Source: Paenibacillus dendritiformis
GTDB lineage: Bacteria > Bacillota > Bacilli > Paenibacillales > Paenibacillaceae
Direction: 5' to 3'
DNA: 64,000 nt
NCBI RefSeq assembly: GCF_021654795.1
Contig: NZ_AP025344.1
Location: 5,890,501 to 5,954,500 of the forward strand
In this document: positions 8,746 to 17,535 of the stretch, piece after piece
Layout: each line of letters opens with the position of its first letter
Numbering within the stretch: position 1 is the stretch's first letter
Program-made: the position numbers and the translations under genes
The notes under the pieces: model-generated
Database searches by the model: none
The model's input: only the letters and a program-made list of their open reading frames with translations
What the model was told of the DNA's origin: nothing

Positions 8746-10029
8746 TTAGGCTTTCAACCAATATTCCCGGTAGATTAACTCAGAGAACAAGCTGTTCGAC
8801 CAGGCGAACCATTCACGTGTGAATTGGGCCGGATCGTCGACATGAAATCCTTCATGCATATAACCGGTATCGGCATCCGTCGCCGTCAACAGCCGAATCA
8901 GACCGTCGATCTCTTCCTGCGATCCGGCAGTCAACCCCTGCATCGACAAGGCGATATGCCAAATATATTGGTCAGGGGTATGCGGGCTGCCGATGCCCTG
9001 AGCAGCCTTGCCGGAATAGTAGTAAGGATTCTCCTCGCTCAGGATGAAGCGGCGCGTATTCTGATAGATCGGATCGTCCTCCGTCGTATAGCCAAGATAA
9101 GGAATGGCCAGCAAGCTCGGCACGTTGGCGTCATCCATCAGATTGTAGTTGCCGAAGCCGTCCGTTTCATAGGCATAGATTTTTCCGTATTTCGGGTGAT
9201 GAAAGATGCCATAATTGCGAATGCCGTCTTCAATCTCTTCACACAGCGCCCGCGCCTTGGCAGCGAATGGCGCATCCTCGTAGACCGCCGTCGCGATCTC
9301 CTCCAAATAACGAAGCACGACAACCGCGAACATATTCGAAGGAACCAGGTAACCGAAGGTGCACGCATCGTCGCTTGGGCGGAAGCCCGACCACGTCATG
9401 CCCGTGTAGTTGACCGGCATGCCTCGGCCGTTGTTCTTGAGCGTGTCCGTCTTGCGGCAGTCCATCCGCGAGAATCGGTAAGGGGATTGCTCGAAATGGC
9501 GCTGCTCCGTCGTCCACAGGTTCATGATAATATGCGCAACCGTCTTGTATTCGCCATCGAAGAGCGACGTATCGCCCGTCTCTTTCCAGTACAAATAGCT
9601 CAACTGGATAGGATAACACAGCGAATCGATCTCGTATTTCCGTTCCCACACCCAGCCGTTCAATTCCGTCTGATCCCGGTGATGAATCTGATCGAGCGGA
9701 ATTTCTTCTTCATTGAATGCATTGGCGTACGGGTCGATCTGAATATATTTCAACTGCTTGCGCACCAGCCCGGCAATGATGCGGCGAATATCCGCATCCT
9801 CTTTGGCCAGCGGCATATACTGGCGCACCTGGGCGCTGGAGTCGCGCAACCACATGGCGGGAATGTCTCCGGTGAAGACATACGTCGTGCCGTCTTCATG
9901 CAATTTGGTTGTCGTCTGCAGCGTGTTCGGGAAACAATTCAAGAACAACTGCTGCAATTTCGGGTTGTCCGCTAATCGGGTCTTGGCTTCTTCCATCACG
10001 CGAAGCACGGCTTGCGGTAGGCGTTCCAT
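8746..10029 (-). CDS. GH125 exo-alpha-1,6-mannosidase
   Basis: 427 residues. The segments FTGDIPAMWLRDSSAQ (substrate pocket), HHRDQTELNGWVWERKYEIDS, GMTWSGFRPSDDAC and PSNMFAVVVLRYL are characteristic of the GH125 metal-independent inverting alpha-1,6-mannosidases known from Streptococcus and Clostridium. The second ATG (10029) is preferred because AAGGAGAG lies 8-9 bases upstream of it; the first ATG at 10050 lies within that site's upstream sequence. There is no signal peptide, so it is cytoplasmic. It pairs with the downstream GH38 to dismantle mannan or N-glycan-derived oligosaccharides brought in by the transporter encoded just upstream (inference from context and family). Confidence 0.92.
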   Translation of the reverse strand: MERLPQAVLRVMEEAKTRLADNPKLQQLFLNCFPNTLQTTTKLHEDGTTYVFTGDIPAMWLRDSSAQVRQYMPLAKEDADIRRIIAGLVRKQLKYIQIDPYANAFNEEEIPLDQIHHRDQTELNGWVWERKYEIDSLCYPIQLSYLYWKETGDTSLFDGEYKTVAHIIMNLWTTEQRHFEQSPYRFSRMDCRKTDTLKNNGRGMPVNYTGMTWSGFRPSDDACTFGYLVPSNMFAVVVLRYLEEIATAVYEDAPFAAKARALCEEIEDGIRNYGIFHHPKYGKIYAYETDGFGNYNLMDDANVPSLLAIPYLGYTTEDDPIYQNTRRFILSEENPYYYSGKAAQGIGSPHTPDQYIWHIALSMQGLTAGSQEEIDGLIRLLTATDADTGYMHEGFHVDDPAQFTREWFAWSNSLFSELIYREYWLKA

Positions 10030-10202
10030 ATCAGCTCTCTCCTTCTCCATCCATCGATCAAAGTCGTTGTTGTAAGCCGCCGTATCCGGCCATTATCTTA
10101 TTTAGTACATTAGATATGTCCATCATATTGTATATAAGGCTTGTGCAAAATTCAACCAATCATCCGCACCTATTTCGCAGTCGTCATGTCGCGAATAGCA
10201 GA

Positions 10203-10234
10203 CAGTCAGGTGAAGCCTACGCTCCACCTGACTG
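10203..10234 (-). other. Intercistronic hairpin between the binding protein and GH125 genes
   Basis: Perfect 10-bp inverted repeat CAGTCAGGTG/CACCTGACTG with a 12-base loop, in the 276-bp gap. No T run follows in the transcription direction, so it looks more like an RNA stability or processing element than a terminator. It could allow higher levels of the binding protein than of the hydrolases. Confidence 0.5.
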
Positions 10235-10305
10235 CACAGTTGCGGCGATTCATTGCTGGCCGGCAGCAGACTGCCTTCAACCAGCGAATGGAACGATGCC
10301 GTTAC

Positions 10306-11787
10306 TTATTTTCTGGATGCTTTCCACTCATCCAATTGTTTTTGCATTTCGGCTTGAACTTTGTCCAATCCAGCCGCCTTGAACTTCTCGATTGCCTTCG
10401 GTACGTATACCTTCGGATCTACCGAGCCAGTGAACAGGGACGCATAGAACTCGTCTTTGACGTTCGTCAGCGCGGTCATTTCCGTTTTTACGCTGTCTGC
10501 ATTGAAGTGGAAGCCAAGCAGCGGCGCGTTTTTGGCATTGTCGTTGAATTTAGCGAACTGCTCCCATTTATCTTTTGGGTCAGCAGGAAGCTTATCCAAG
10601 ATGAAGAAGTTGCCCAACGTAAAGGTTGGCATATCATACGATTCTGTTTTTGCCGGCAAATACTCAACCGTTTCGTCATCGATGCGCTTGTAGTGCACGC
10701 CTTCGATACCGTTGTTCACCAGGTTGCGCAGGTAGCGGTCGGAGTTCAACAGGTTCAGGAATTGCATCGCTTTCTCCGGATGCGGGCTGTTCGCGGAGAT
10801 CGCATGCATGGAGCCCATTACGGACCAGTTATAGACGTAAGGCTCGGTATAAGGAACCGATTCAACCGGATAGCCCATAGATTGAGACCACAGGTTATCG
10901 GCGAACGGCTGCGTATCCGGCATATCTACGAGCCATTTTCCGGTTTTCATTTCATCCCCGCCGGAAGCGGTCGCGGCATCCTTCTTCAGGTAGCCTTTTT
11001 TGTAGTAGTCATGCATCGTCTCGAAGCCTTTCATCATGTCCGGCTGTTCGAGAATATTGACGATTTTGAGATCGTTCGTGTCTGTCAGCGCGACGCCCAA
11101 AGGCAGGTTCTCGTTCACCAGGTCATAAGGAACGGCGAATTTGAATTGCTTATCCGCGGACAATGGGTACAATCCTGGCTCGCCCTCTTTGACCTTCGCA
11201 AGCAGCGGCTCCAGATCTTCCAATGTCTTCACGCTGTTGATGTCCAGGTTGTATTTGTCAACAAGCCCTTTGTTGAAGCGGAATACCTTTTGCGCAGGCA
11301 ATTCTTTGTTAACTGGAATCGCATACGTTTTTCCGTCGATTTTGGCGCCTTCGAGGAACGAAGGGTGAACCAGCTTTTTAATGTCTTGGCCATATTGATC
11401 CATCAAGTCATCAAGCTCGTAGAATGCGCCTTTCTTCGCATTGGCAACGTATTCAAAAGCCCACGAAGAAGTGAATGCGATATCAAAAGGCTCTCCAGAA
11501 GCGGCGATAACGCCCATCTTTTGGTTGTAATCGCCCCAATCAAACAATTTCATTTTTACGGTTACACCGATTTTTTCCTTGGTGTACTCGCTAACCTTTT
11601 CCATGACCTTGTCCAAATCTTTTTGCGGCGCTCCAATGGAATACCAGATCAACTCAACCGGCTTCTCGCTCGTGCCCGCTTCGCTTCCGCCCGCTTCTTC
11701 CTTCTTGCTGCCGCAGCCAGCCAATGCCAGCGAAGCGACCAGGACAAGACAGAAGGTCATGAGCAACAATTTTTTTGCCTTAGCCAT
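10306..11787 (-). CDS. Sugar ABC transporter solute-binding lipoprotein (LplA type)
   Basis: 493 residues with a lipoprotein signal peptide ending LALAGCGS (lipid-modified Cys at about 25), so anchored on the outer face of the membrane. The body has the type-1 extracellular solute-binding fold, with LIWYSIGAPQKDLD near the mature N-terminus and many Trp/Tyr residues. Size (about 500 residues) and partner permeases match the LplA/YtcQ group that binds complex oligosaccharides. It lies downstream of the two permease genes and upstream of GH125/GH38, so a mannose-containing oligosaccharide is the likely ligand (inference). The ribosome binding site GGGGAGG is 6-8 bases before the ATG. No ATPase gene is nearby; such systems usually share an MsmX-type ATPase encoded elsewhere. 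Confidence 0.9.
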   Translation of the reverse strand: MAKAKKLLLMTFCLVLVASLALAGCGSKKEEAGGSEAGTSEKPVELIWYSIGAPQKDLDKVMEKVSEYTKEKIGVTVKMKLFDWGDYNQKMGVIAASGEPFDIAFTSSWAFEYVANAKKGAFYELDDLMDQYGQDIKKLVHPSFLEGAKIDGKTYAIPVNKELPAQKVFRFNKGLVDKYNLDINSVKTLEDLEPLLAKVKEGEPGLYPLSADKQFKFAVPYDLVNENLPLGVALTDTNDLKIVNILEQPDMMKGFETMHDYYKKGYLKKDAATASGGDEMKTGKWLVDMPDTQPFADNLWSQSMGYPVESVPYTEPYVYNWSVMGSMHAISANSPHPEKAMQFLNLLNSDRYLRNLVNNGIEGVHYKRIDDETVEYLPAKTESYDMPTFTLGNFFILDKLPADPKDKWEQFAKFNDNAKNAPLLGFHFNADSVKTEMTALTNVKDEFYASLFTGSVDPKVYVPKAIEKFKAAGLDKVQAEMQKQLDEWKASRK

Positions 11788-11891
11788 GTTTTTCCTCCCC
11801 TTTTTGTGACCAAGTTGTGGTGTATATTATTTCCGGAGCGGCCGCCTGCTTATGTATGCCGCCGCCCGGGAATAATCGAAGGTGGTCTTGC

Positions 11892-12806
11892 TTATTCTTT
11901 TACGGCGCCAATCGTCAAGCCTTGAACGAAATAGCGCTGGAAGAACGGATACGCACATGCGATTGGCAATGTCGCCAGGACGACAAGCGCCATCCGTGTC
12001 GATTCTTGCGGCAGCGTCCGCATCAATTCTAGCGTCTGACCCGATGCATTGAGCTGCGCATTGTTGAGCAAGAACTGCATGCTGTTCTCGATCCGCATCA
12101 GCATCGATTGCAGCGGAACGAGCGCAGGGTTGTCGATGTACAGCAAGGCGTTGAACCAGTCATTCCAGAAGCCAAGCGTGGCGAACAATCCAATCGTGGC
12201 AATCCCCGGCAAGGAGATGGGCAGCACAATCGTAATGAATGCCCGCAATTCCCCGGCTCCGTCAATCTTGGCCGACTCGATGATCGCATCCGGCACCGTT
12301 GTGTTATAGAACGTTCGCATGATAAGGACGTAGAACGCATTCATGATGAGCGGCAAAATCAGCGCCCAGATCGTGTCCTTCAAATGAAGGACCTGCGTTA
12401 GAACCATATAGGTCGGAACTAATCCGCCATTGAACAGCATCGTAAAGAAGGCGATAAAGGAGAAGAATCCCCGATATTGGAAGTTCTTGCGCGAAATCGC
12501 GTAAGCGTATAGACAAATGACCGCCAAGCTGATAAGCGTCCCCACAACCGTAATCAGGATGGTGACTCCATAGGAGCGAAGAAGCTGATCTCCGGCCTTG
12601 AAAATGTATTCATAAGCGGAAAAGCTCCATTTCTCCGGGAATATGGAATACCCGTTCCGTGCGAGCGCCTCCTCATTCGTCAATGAAATGACAATGACGA
12701 ACAAGAACGGGTAGACGCACAGGAAAGCAAACACACCGGCAATAAGGTTGAATATCAGGTTCGTGCCTCTCGATAAATTGTGGAAATCTCGTGTTTTTTT
12801 TCTCAA
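11892..12806 (-). CDS. Sugar ABC transporter permease (LplC/YtcP type)
   Basis: 304 residues and about six membrane helices. The ABC-ATPase contact loop is ESAKIDGAGELRAFITI, and the family C-terminus ends QGLTIGAVKE. The start is a TTG at 12806 with AAGGGGGGG 7 bases upstream; a longer frame from 12857 would run back into the previous gene. The gap to the LplB-type gene is 13 bp, so it forms a heterodimeric pore with that protein. About 100 bp separate it from the binding-protein gene downstream. Function: membrane channel of the oligosaccharide importer. Confidence 0.92.
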   Translation of the reverse strand: MRKKTRDFHNLSRGTNLIFNLIAGVFAFLCVYPFLFVIVISLTNEEALARNGYSIFPEKWSFSAYEYIFKAGDQLLRSYGVTILITVVGTLISLAVICLYAYAISRKNFQYRGFFSFIAFFTMLFNGGLVPTYMVLTQVLHLKDTIWALILPLIMNAFYVLIMRTFYNTTVPDAIIESAKIDGAGELRAFITIVLPISLPGIATIGLFATLGFWNDWFNALLYIDNPALVPLQSMLMRIENSMQFLLNNAQLNASGQTLELMRTLPQESTRMALVVLATLPIACAYPFFQRYFVQGLTIGAVKE

Positions 12807-12819
12807 TGTCGTCCCCCCC

Positions 12820-13758
12820 TTAGAACAGCGCGTTGTCCTTGTCCACTTTACGCACAATCCAGTTCGATGTCATAACGAGAATGAATCCGACCAGCGACTG
12901 ATACAAGCCTGCGGCCGTACTCATCGAGATTTCCCCTGTTGCCTTCAGCCCCCGGTACACGTACGTATCAATGACGTTCGTTACGCTGTACAACGGACCG
13001 GAGTCGCGTGGAATCTGATAGAACAACCCGAAATCCGCATAGAAGATTCGGCCGATGGCCAGCAAGGTCAGAATGGTCATCAAAGGCGTGATCGCAGGTA
13101 TCGTAATATGGCGAATCTGCTGCCACTTGTTAGCGCCATCAATCATTGCTGCCTCATAATAAGTCTTGTCAATCCCGACAATCGCGGCCAAATAAACGAC
13201 GCTGGAATATCCGATTCCTTTCCAGAGATTAAGGAAGACGAGAATATAAGGCCAATACGTGGTGTCGGAATACCAGGAGACCGGATCCTTTCCTAACCAA
13301 GTCAAGAATTGGTTCAGTACCCCTTTGTCGACGCTCAGGAAGCTGAACGTGAAATAACCGACGATGACCCACGACAAGAAGTGAGGAAGGAACATCCCGG
13401 TCTGATATATCTTCGCCAGCCGCTTGTTCACAATCTCGCTCAAAATGATAGCCATCGCCACGGCCCCGACCAGGCCAAGCACGATAAACACCATGTTGTA
13501 CAAAATTGTGTTGCGCGTAATGACATATGCGTCATTTGTACCGAAAAGATACTCGAAATTTTTGAAGCCTACCCATTCACTCTGCTGCAAGCTGGCAAGG
13601 AAGCCGTCTCTGCTAAAACGATAGTCCTTGAAAGCGATCACAGTCCCGAACATTGGCAGGTAGGAGAAGAACAAAAACCACAAGGCTCCCGGAAGAACCA
13701 TGATGAGAAAAATCCAGTTGCGGTTTAAGCTCCGAAAAACGTTCTTGATGGATTGCAT
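12820..13758 (-). CDS. Sugar ABC transporter permease (LplB/YtdP-partner type)
   Basis: 312 residues with six predicted membrane helices and the coupling-loop motif YEAAMIDGANKWQQIRHI. The N-terminus NWIFLIMVLPGALWFLFFSY is typical of LplB proteins. The ATG at 13758 is chosen because a GGGGG ribosome binding site lies 9 bases upstream; the earlier ATG at 13767 directly abuts those Gs. It is the first gene of the operon permease-permease-binding protein-GH125-GH38. The regulator gene upstream is in the same direction but separated by a hairpin terminator. Confidence 0.92.
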   Translation of the reverse strand: MQSIKNVFRSLNRNWIFLIMVLPGALWFLFFSYLPMFGTVIAFKDYRFSRDGFLASLQQSEWVGFKNFEYLFGTNDAYVITRNTILYNMVFIVLGLVGAVAMAIILSEIVNKRLAKIYQTGMFLPHFLSWVIVGYFTFSFLSVDKGVLNQFLTWLGKDPVSWYSDTTYWPYILVFLNLWKGIGYSSVVYLAAIVGIDKTYYEAAMIDGANKWQQIRHITIPAITPLMTILTLLAIGRIFYADFGLFYQIPRDSGPLYSVTNVIDTYVYRGLKATGEISMSTAAGLYQSLVGFILVMTSNWIVRKVDKDNALF

Positions 13759-13853
13759 CAGATTCATCCCCCGTTGCTAAGTTGTACCTATAGCGTACCC
13801 CAATTGATGCGCTTCCAATAGTCAACAAACTTTAGATTTGGTGTACAAAATAA

Positions 13854-13909
13854 AGGAAGGGCTTTCACAGATGCCACATTTTCATGTGACACCGTGGAAC
13901 CCCTTCCCA
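13854..13909 (-). terminator. Hairpin terminator between the YesN regulator and the transporter operon
   Basis: Outer arms GGAAGGG and CCCCTTCC enclose an inner imperfect stem around CACATTTTCATGTG. In the minus direction it runs into CTTTATTTTG. It separates the regulator transcript from the operon it probably controls. Confidence 0.6.
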
Positions 13910-13919
13910 GTAATGTATT

Positions 13920-15491
13920 TCATACGATTTCATTTCGGTTTGCATGGAATTCTCTGTATTCTTTTGGGGATACGCCGACGTACTTCCGGAACTGTTTATA
14001 GAAATAACTTTTGTCCCAATAACCGACATTCGAGGCAATATCGGTCATGCGCTGATTCGTGTTGACGAGCATTTCCTTCGCCATCTTGATGCGGGTCTTG
14101 TTCAAATAATCGGAGAAGGTGGATTGAACCTCCTTCTGGAACAATTGCCCCAAATAGACCGGATTGATATTATAGACCTGGCTTAAAGTCTTCAACGACA
14201 GCTCCTCCGCATACCGGGCATGAATATCATGCAGCACCTGCTTGATGACCGGACTCATATGCTCCGGCTCCGCCAGCTGCCCCATAATGCGGTAACCGAC
14301 CTGGAGAACATGATCCTTCAGCACCTCCAAGGTCTGAATATGGTACACATCATCGAACCAGTCCCGCTCCTCTTCCATTAAATAGTGAGCGGTATCCTTC
14401 ACCGCCTGCTTCCAGGCGATGAGCAATTCGACGGCGAAGTTGCGAATATCCCGGGGCGTAACCCCTGAGGTGGATGACAGCCGTTCGAAATCGGCTTCAA
14501 GCTGCTGCCGAAGCTGTGCCTTGTCCCGGTCGTAGAGCAGCTTCACATAAGGCTCCGTCTCCGGCTGAACATCCGCCGGACGGGAAGAACGATAGTTGGC
14601 GATCTCATCGGCGTCGACCCATTCGTCATCCGCGCGGACAAGATGGTATGGCTGAACCCGCTTCGCATGCATGTAACTTGCCGACGCATGGGCGTACCCT
14701 TCCTGGACGCTCCCCAGCGTAATCTGCAGCGAGGTGCTCAGCGTACGCTCTGCCTCCCGCTTCCAGTCTCGCAGCCGCTCCATCACTGCTTCCTTCTCCT
14801 CGATCCGGTACAGGCCGAAAATAATCGCGGTCTCTCCGTCCCATTCCGGGACGCAAAATCCGCCGTTCGCCTGCTTCAACAGCCGCCTCGCGTGGTTAAC
14901 GACTTCTTCCTGCTTATCATAATCCGCCTCCTGGTCCATTTGCGGCTCGGGACGCACCAAGGCAACCATGTAATAAGGATGAATAAAATGAATATCCAGC
15001 AAGTCCGCCCGCTGCTGCAGCTCTTCCAGATGAATCAAATCGCGCAGCCAGCGGTACAGCACATTATCCCGCAAAATATCACGATTATGCTGCTCCGCCA
15101 TCCGGTAAACCCGGGATTGGTCGATCTTCTGTACCGTCGTCTCCAGCGTGGAGCGGAACTCTTCGATATTAATCGGCTTCAGCAAATAGTTTTCCACGCC
15201 CAGCTTAATGCCTTCCTTCACATACATGAACTCGTTATAGCCGCTAAGTATAATGAACCGGGTCTGAGGAGAGGCCTTCTTCACTTTCTCAATCAACTGA
15301 AGGCCGGTCATGCGCGGCATCATAATATCGGTAATAATCAAATCGACCGGCTGCCGCTGCAGCTTCTCCCAAGCATCCTCGCCATTCTCCGCCGTTCCCG
15401 CTACGCTTAAGCCGTAGTCGTTCCACTCCAGAATCGTCTGCAAACCCTCTATAATAAACGGTTCGTCATCTACTAAAAATACGCTGTACAT
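13920..15491 (-). CDS. YesN-type response regulator (receiver + AraC HTH)
   Basis: 523 residues. The receiver domain (1-120) has Asp8/Asp9, phospho-acceptor Asp55 in LIITDIMMPR and Lys in LLKPIN. A middle region of about 280 residues links to a C-terminal AraC-type double helix-turn-helix (about 415-515: TDIASNVGYWDKSYFYKQFRKYVGVSPKEYR). Such proteins pair with YesM-type sensor kinases and switch on neighbouring LplABC transporters when oligosaccharide is sensed. Here the place normally taken by the kinase gene is occupied by a decayed kinase remnant (15520-15757); the nearest intact kinase is at 17536-19434. The ribosome binding site AAGGGGGG is well placed before the ATG. Confidence 0.93.
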   Translation of the reverse strand: MYSVFLVDDEPFIIEGLQTILEWNDYGLSVAGTAENGEDAWEKLQRQPVDLIITDIMMPRMTGLQLIEKVKKASPQTRFIILSGYNEFMYVKEGIKLGVENYLLKPINIEEFRSTLETTVQKIDQSRVYRMAEQHNRDILRDNVLYRWLRDLIHLEELQQRADLLDIHFIHPYYMVALVRPEPQMDQEADYDKQEEVVNHARRLLKQANGGFCVPEWDGETAIIFGLYRIEEKEAVMERLRDWKREAERTLSTSLQITLGSVQEGYAHASASYMHAKRVQPYHLVRADDEWVDADEIANYRSSRPADVQPETEPYVKLLYDRDKAQLRQQLEADFERLSSTSGVTPRDIRNFAVELLIAWKQAVKDTAHYLMEEERDWFDDVYHIQTLEVLKDHVLQVGYRIMGQLAEPEHMSPVIKQVLHDIHARYAEELSLKTLSQVYNINPVYLGQLFQKEVQSTFSDYLNKTRIKMAKEMLVNTNQRMTDIASNVGYWDKSYFYKQFRKYVGVSPKEYREFHANRNEIV

Positions 15492-15519
15492 CGTATCCCC
15501 CCTTAACCACTTCCCAACG

Positions 15520-15757
15520 TCAACTCAAAGGCACATGAAAGGTGGCCGCCGTGCCGGCCCGAGAACGCTTTCGAGCGTAATCCGGCAGAATGGTCAACCA
15601 TGCTTCCGAATGCAGGACCGCGCCGAAAGCTTCATTATATTATAACCGCTTGGACGTTCATCCAATTGGAAGCACTGCAGCTTGTCCCGATACCGGTTCA
15701 GCCCGTTCCGGATAACGCATGTAATCGGTTTACGCATCTATTATCATACCATAACTC
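15520..15757 (-). pseudogene. Decayed YesM-type sensor kinase remnant with internal deletions
   Basis: The region aligns in four collinear blocks with the intact kinase gene at 17536-19434. The first is the last ~65 bases, ending in a frame that reads AGTAATFHVPLS then stop, against GTGTTVTIRVPLN in the intact gene. Next is a block around CAACCATGCTTCCGAATG, then a block AGCTTCATTATATTATAACCG followed by GCAGCTTGTCCCG, and finally the upstream block CATGTAATCGGTTTACGC with TATCATACCATA, which in the intact copy lies just before the start codon. The DNA between the blocks is missing, so catalytic His and sensor domains are gone. It lies directly upstream of the YesN regulator, where the cognate kinase would be expected. 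Confidence 0.75.
15718..15755 (-). promoter_or_regulatory. Upstream element shared with the intact kinase gene
   Basis: CATGTAATCGGTTTACGCATC followed by TATCATACCATA, two mismatches from 19484-19517. The core GTAATCGGTTTAC is a near-palindrome similar to LacI/CcpA-type operators. In this copy it precedes the kinase remnant and, beyond that, the YesN regulator. Confidence 0.45.
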
Positions 15758-16056
15758 AGGAAGCCCGTTTGAGAGCGTCCATGAATTCAATCCCCAATTT
15801 TGACGGCCCATAAGACCCCAAATTAAAGAGTATGATCAGAAAAATGCCGTAAAAAATTTTACCAAAACCCCAATTATAACCTTGTGATGTATCATTTGGA
15901 GGATATAATAAAAACATAGGAGATTCGTATAAACTCTCGCCGCATTGCGCTACCACTTTTTGTTACTCAGTCTGCTCTTGGATTTCCACTCTATTTGTAA
16001 TAAAGTAAAAACAATGTTGCATAATTATACCGCAATCCAAGGAGAATTATTCATAT

Positions 16057-17442
16057 ATGGAAGCCAAGAACGACAATACCCAACCAAAACTTGCGCCCGT
16101 GCGGCAATTGAATCTAAGAGGGGTGCTGCATTTCGCCCTTCCCTCTTTGCTAGGGTTGCTTCTCTTCGTCGTTCCCGTTCCGTGGAACGGAGAAGTGACC
16201 GTGCCCATTGCATTCCTGACCAGCGCCCTCACCCAAGGGCTTGCGCCTTGGCTCCCGTCGGCGGTCACCATCATCATCGTGGTTGCCTGGCTGGGAACCG
16301 CTTATACCCGCTGGTTCAGACCGGACAAGCTGCTGCATATCCCGCTATGGAATGCGCTGTTCCATATTTCTCCCTTCTGGTTCGCCGCACGTACGTTAGG
16401 GGTCATATTCGCGATACTTACCTTTTTCCGGGTCGGGCCGGAATGGATATGGTCGGAGAATACGGGAGGCATGCTGCTCTCCGGTCTTATCCCCGGCTTG
16501 TTCGTTGTCTTTTTGCTGGCCGGGCTTCTGCTGCCGCTGTTGGTCGATTTTGGCCTGCTTGAGTTTTTCGGCACACTCATGACCCGAATCATGCGCCCCA
16601 TCTTTACTTTGCCGGGACGAGCCTCGATCAATTGCATGGCTTCCTGGCTTGGAGACGGCACCATTGGCGTCATGATGACAAGCAAACAGTATGAATCCGG
16701 GTACTACACGAAGCGCGAAGCCGCCGTCATCGGCACGACATTTACAGCCGTATCCATTACGTTCAGCTTCATCGTGCTGAGCAATGTCGGGCTGGGGCAT
16801 ATGTTCCTTCCTTTTTATGCCACAGTCACCTTTGCCGGGATGGCAGTAGCCGTCGTCATGCCGCGGATTCCGCCGCTGTCGCGCAAGCCGGACACTTATT
16901 CGCCCGATGCCGCGCCTGCGGAAGAAGAGGTCATCCCGGCCGCATGGAGCCCCTGGCGTTGGGGACTGCGCCAGGCCGTCGGCAAGGCGCGTCAGCACGG
17001 GGGAGCCGGATCCTTCCTTCGGGACGGCTGCAAAAACATTATCGACCTGTGGATCGGCGTTATCCCGGTTGTTATGGCCATTGGCACACTGGCTGTGGCC
17101 ATCGCCAAATTCACGCCCATCTTCAAATGGCTCGGCTGGCCGTTCATTCCGGTGCTGCAGCTGCTCGGAATTCCGGAAGCGGAAGCGGCTTCCCAGACCA
17201 TTCTTGTCGGATTCGCGGACATGTTCCTGCCTTCGGTGTTGGCCTCCGACATTACGAGCGACATGACACGCTTCGTCATTGCGGCATTGTCCGTCACCCA
17301 ACTCATCTATATGTCCGAGGTCGGCGGATTGCTGTTAGGCTCCAAGCTGCCCGTAAGCTTCAAGGATCTGGTTGTCATATTCCTGCTCCGCACCTTGCTG
17401 ACATTGCCGATTATCGCGTTCATCGCGCATCTTCTATTTTAA
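16057..17442 (+). CDS. YjiH family membrane protein (nucleoside-recognition/gate domain)
   Basis: 461 residues and about ten hydrophobic segments. It has two gate-like halves: VGPEWIWSENTGGMLLSGLIPG with RIMRPIFTLPGRASINCMASWLGDGTIG (about 130-210), and WIGVIPVVMAIGTLAVAI with ILVGFADMFLPSVLASDI (about 330-400). This matches the YjiH/spore-maturation-type family of inner-membrane proteins of unknown substrate. AAGGAGAA lies about 12 bases upstream of the ATG. It is transcribed opposite to its neighbours and sits between two related kinase sequences (remnant and intact). Function is unknown; transport of a small organic molecule is the usual guess for the family. Confidence 0.8.
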   Translation: MEAKNDNTQPKLAPVRQLNLRGVLHFALPSLLGLLLFVVPVPWNGEVTVPIAFLTSALTQGLAPWLPSAVTIIIVVAWLGTAYTRWFRPDKLLHIPLWNALFHISPFWFAARTLGVIFAILTFFRVGPEWIWSENTGGMLLSGLIPGLFVVFLLAGLLLPLLVDFGLLEFFGTLMTRIMRPIFTLPGRASINCMASWLGDGTIGVMMTSKQYESGYYTKREAAVIGTTFTAVSITFSFIVLSNVGLGHMFLPFYATVTFAGMAVAVVMPRIPPLSRKPDTYSPDAAPAEEEVIPAAWSPWRWGLRQAVGKARQHGGAGSFLRDGCKNIIDLWIGVIPVVMAIGTLAVAIAKFTPIFKWLGWPFIPVLQLLGIPEAEAASQTILVGFADMFLPSVLASDITSDMTRFVIAALSVTQLIYMSEVGGLLLGSKLPVSFKDLVVIFLLRTLLTLPIIAFIAHLLF

Positions 17443-17463
17443 TGGCACTTACATTCGATCGGG

Positions 17464-17516
17464 CCCAATCGTGGGAGAATCCCTCCAAGATTCTCGAGGA
17501 TTTGGGTCTTTTTCTT
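17464..17516. terminator. Terminator between convergent YjiH and kinase genes
   Basis: Nested stem: outer CCCAATC/GATTTGGG, inner GAGAATC/GATTCTC, followed on the plus strand by TCTTTTTC. Placed between two convergent stops, so it may serve both. Confidence 0.65.
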
Positions 17517-17535
17517 GGTACCGGGCCATCCTTCG

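Noticed and set aside
10141..11925. 594-residue plus-strand frame opposite the binding protein
   Set aside because: Shadow of the LplA-type gene; no start signal.
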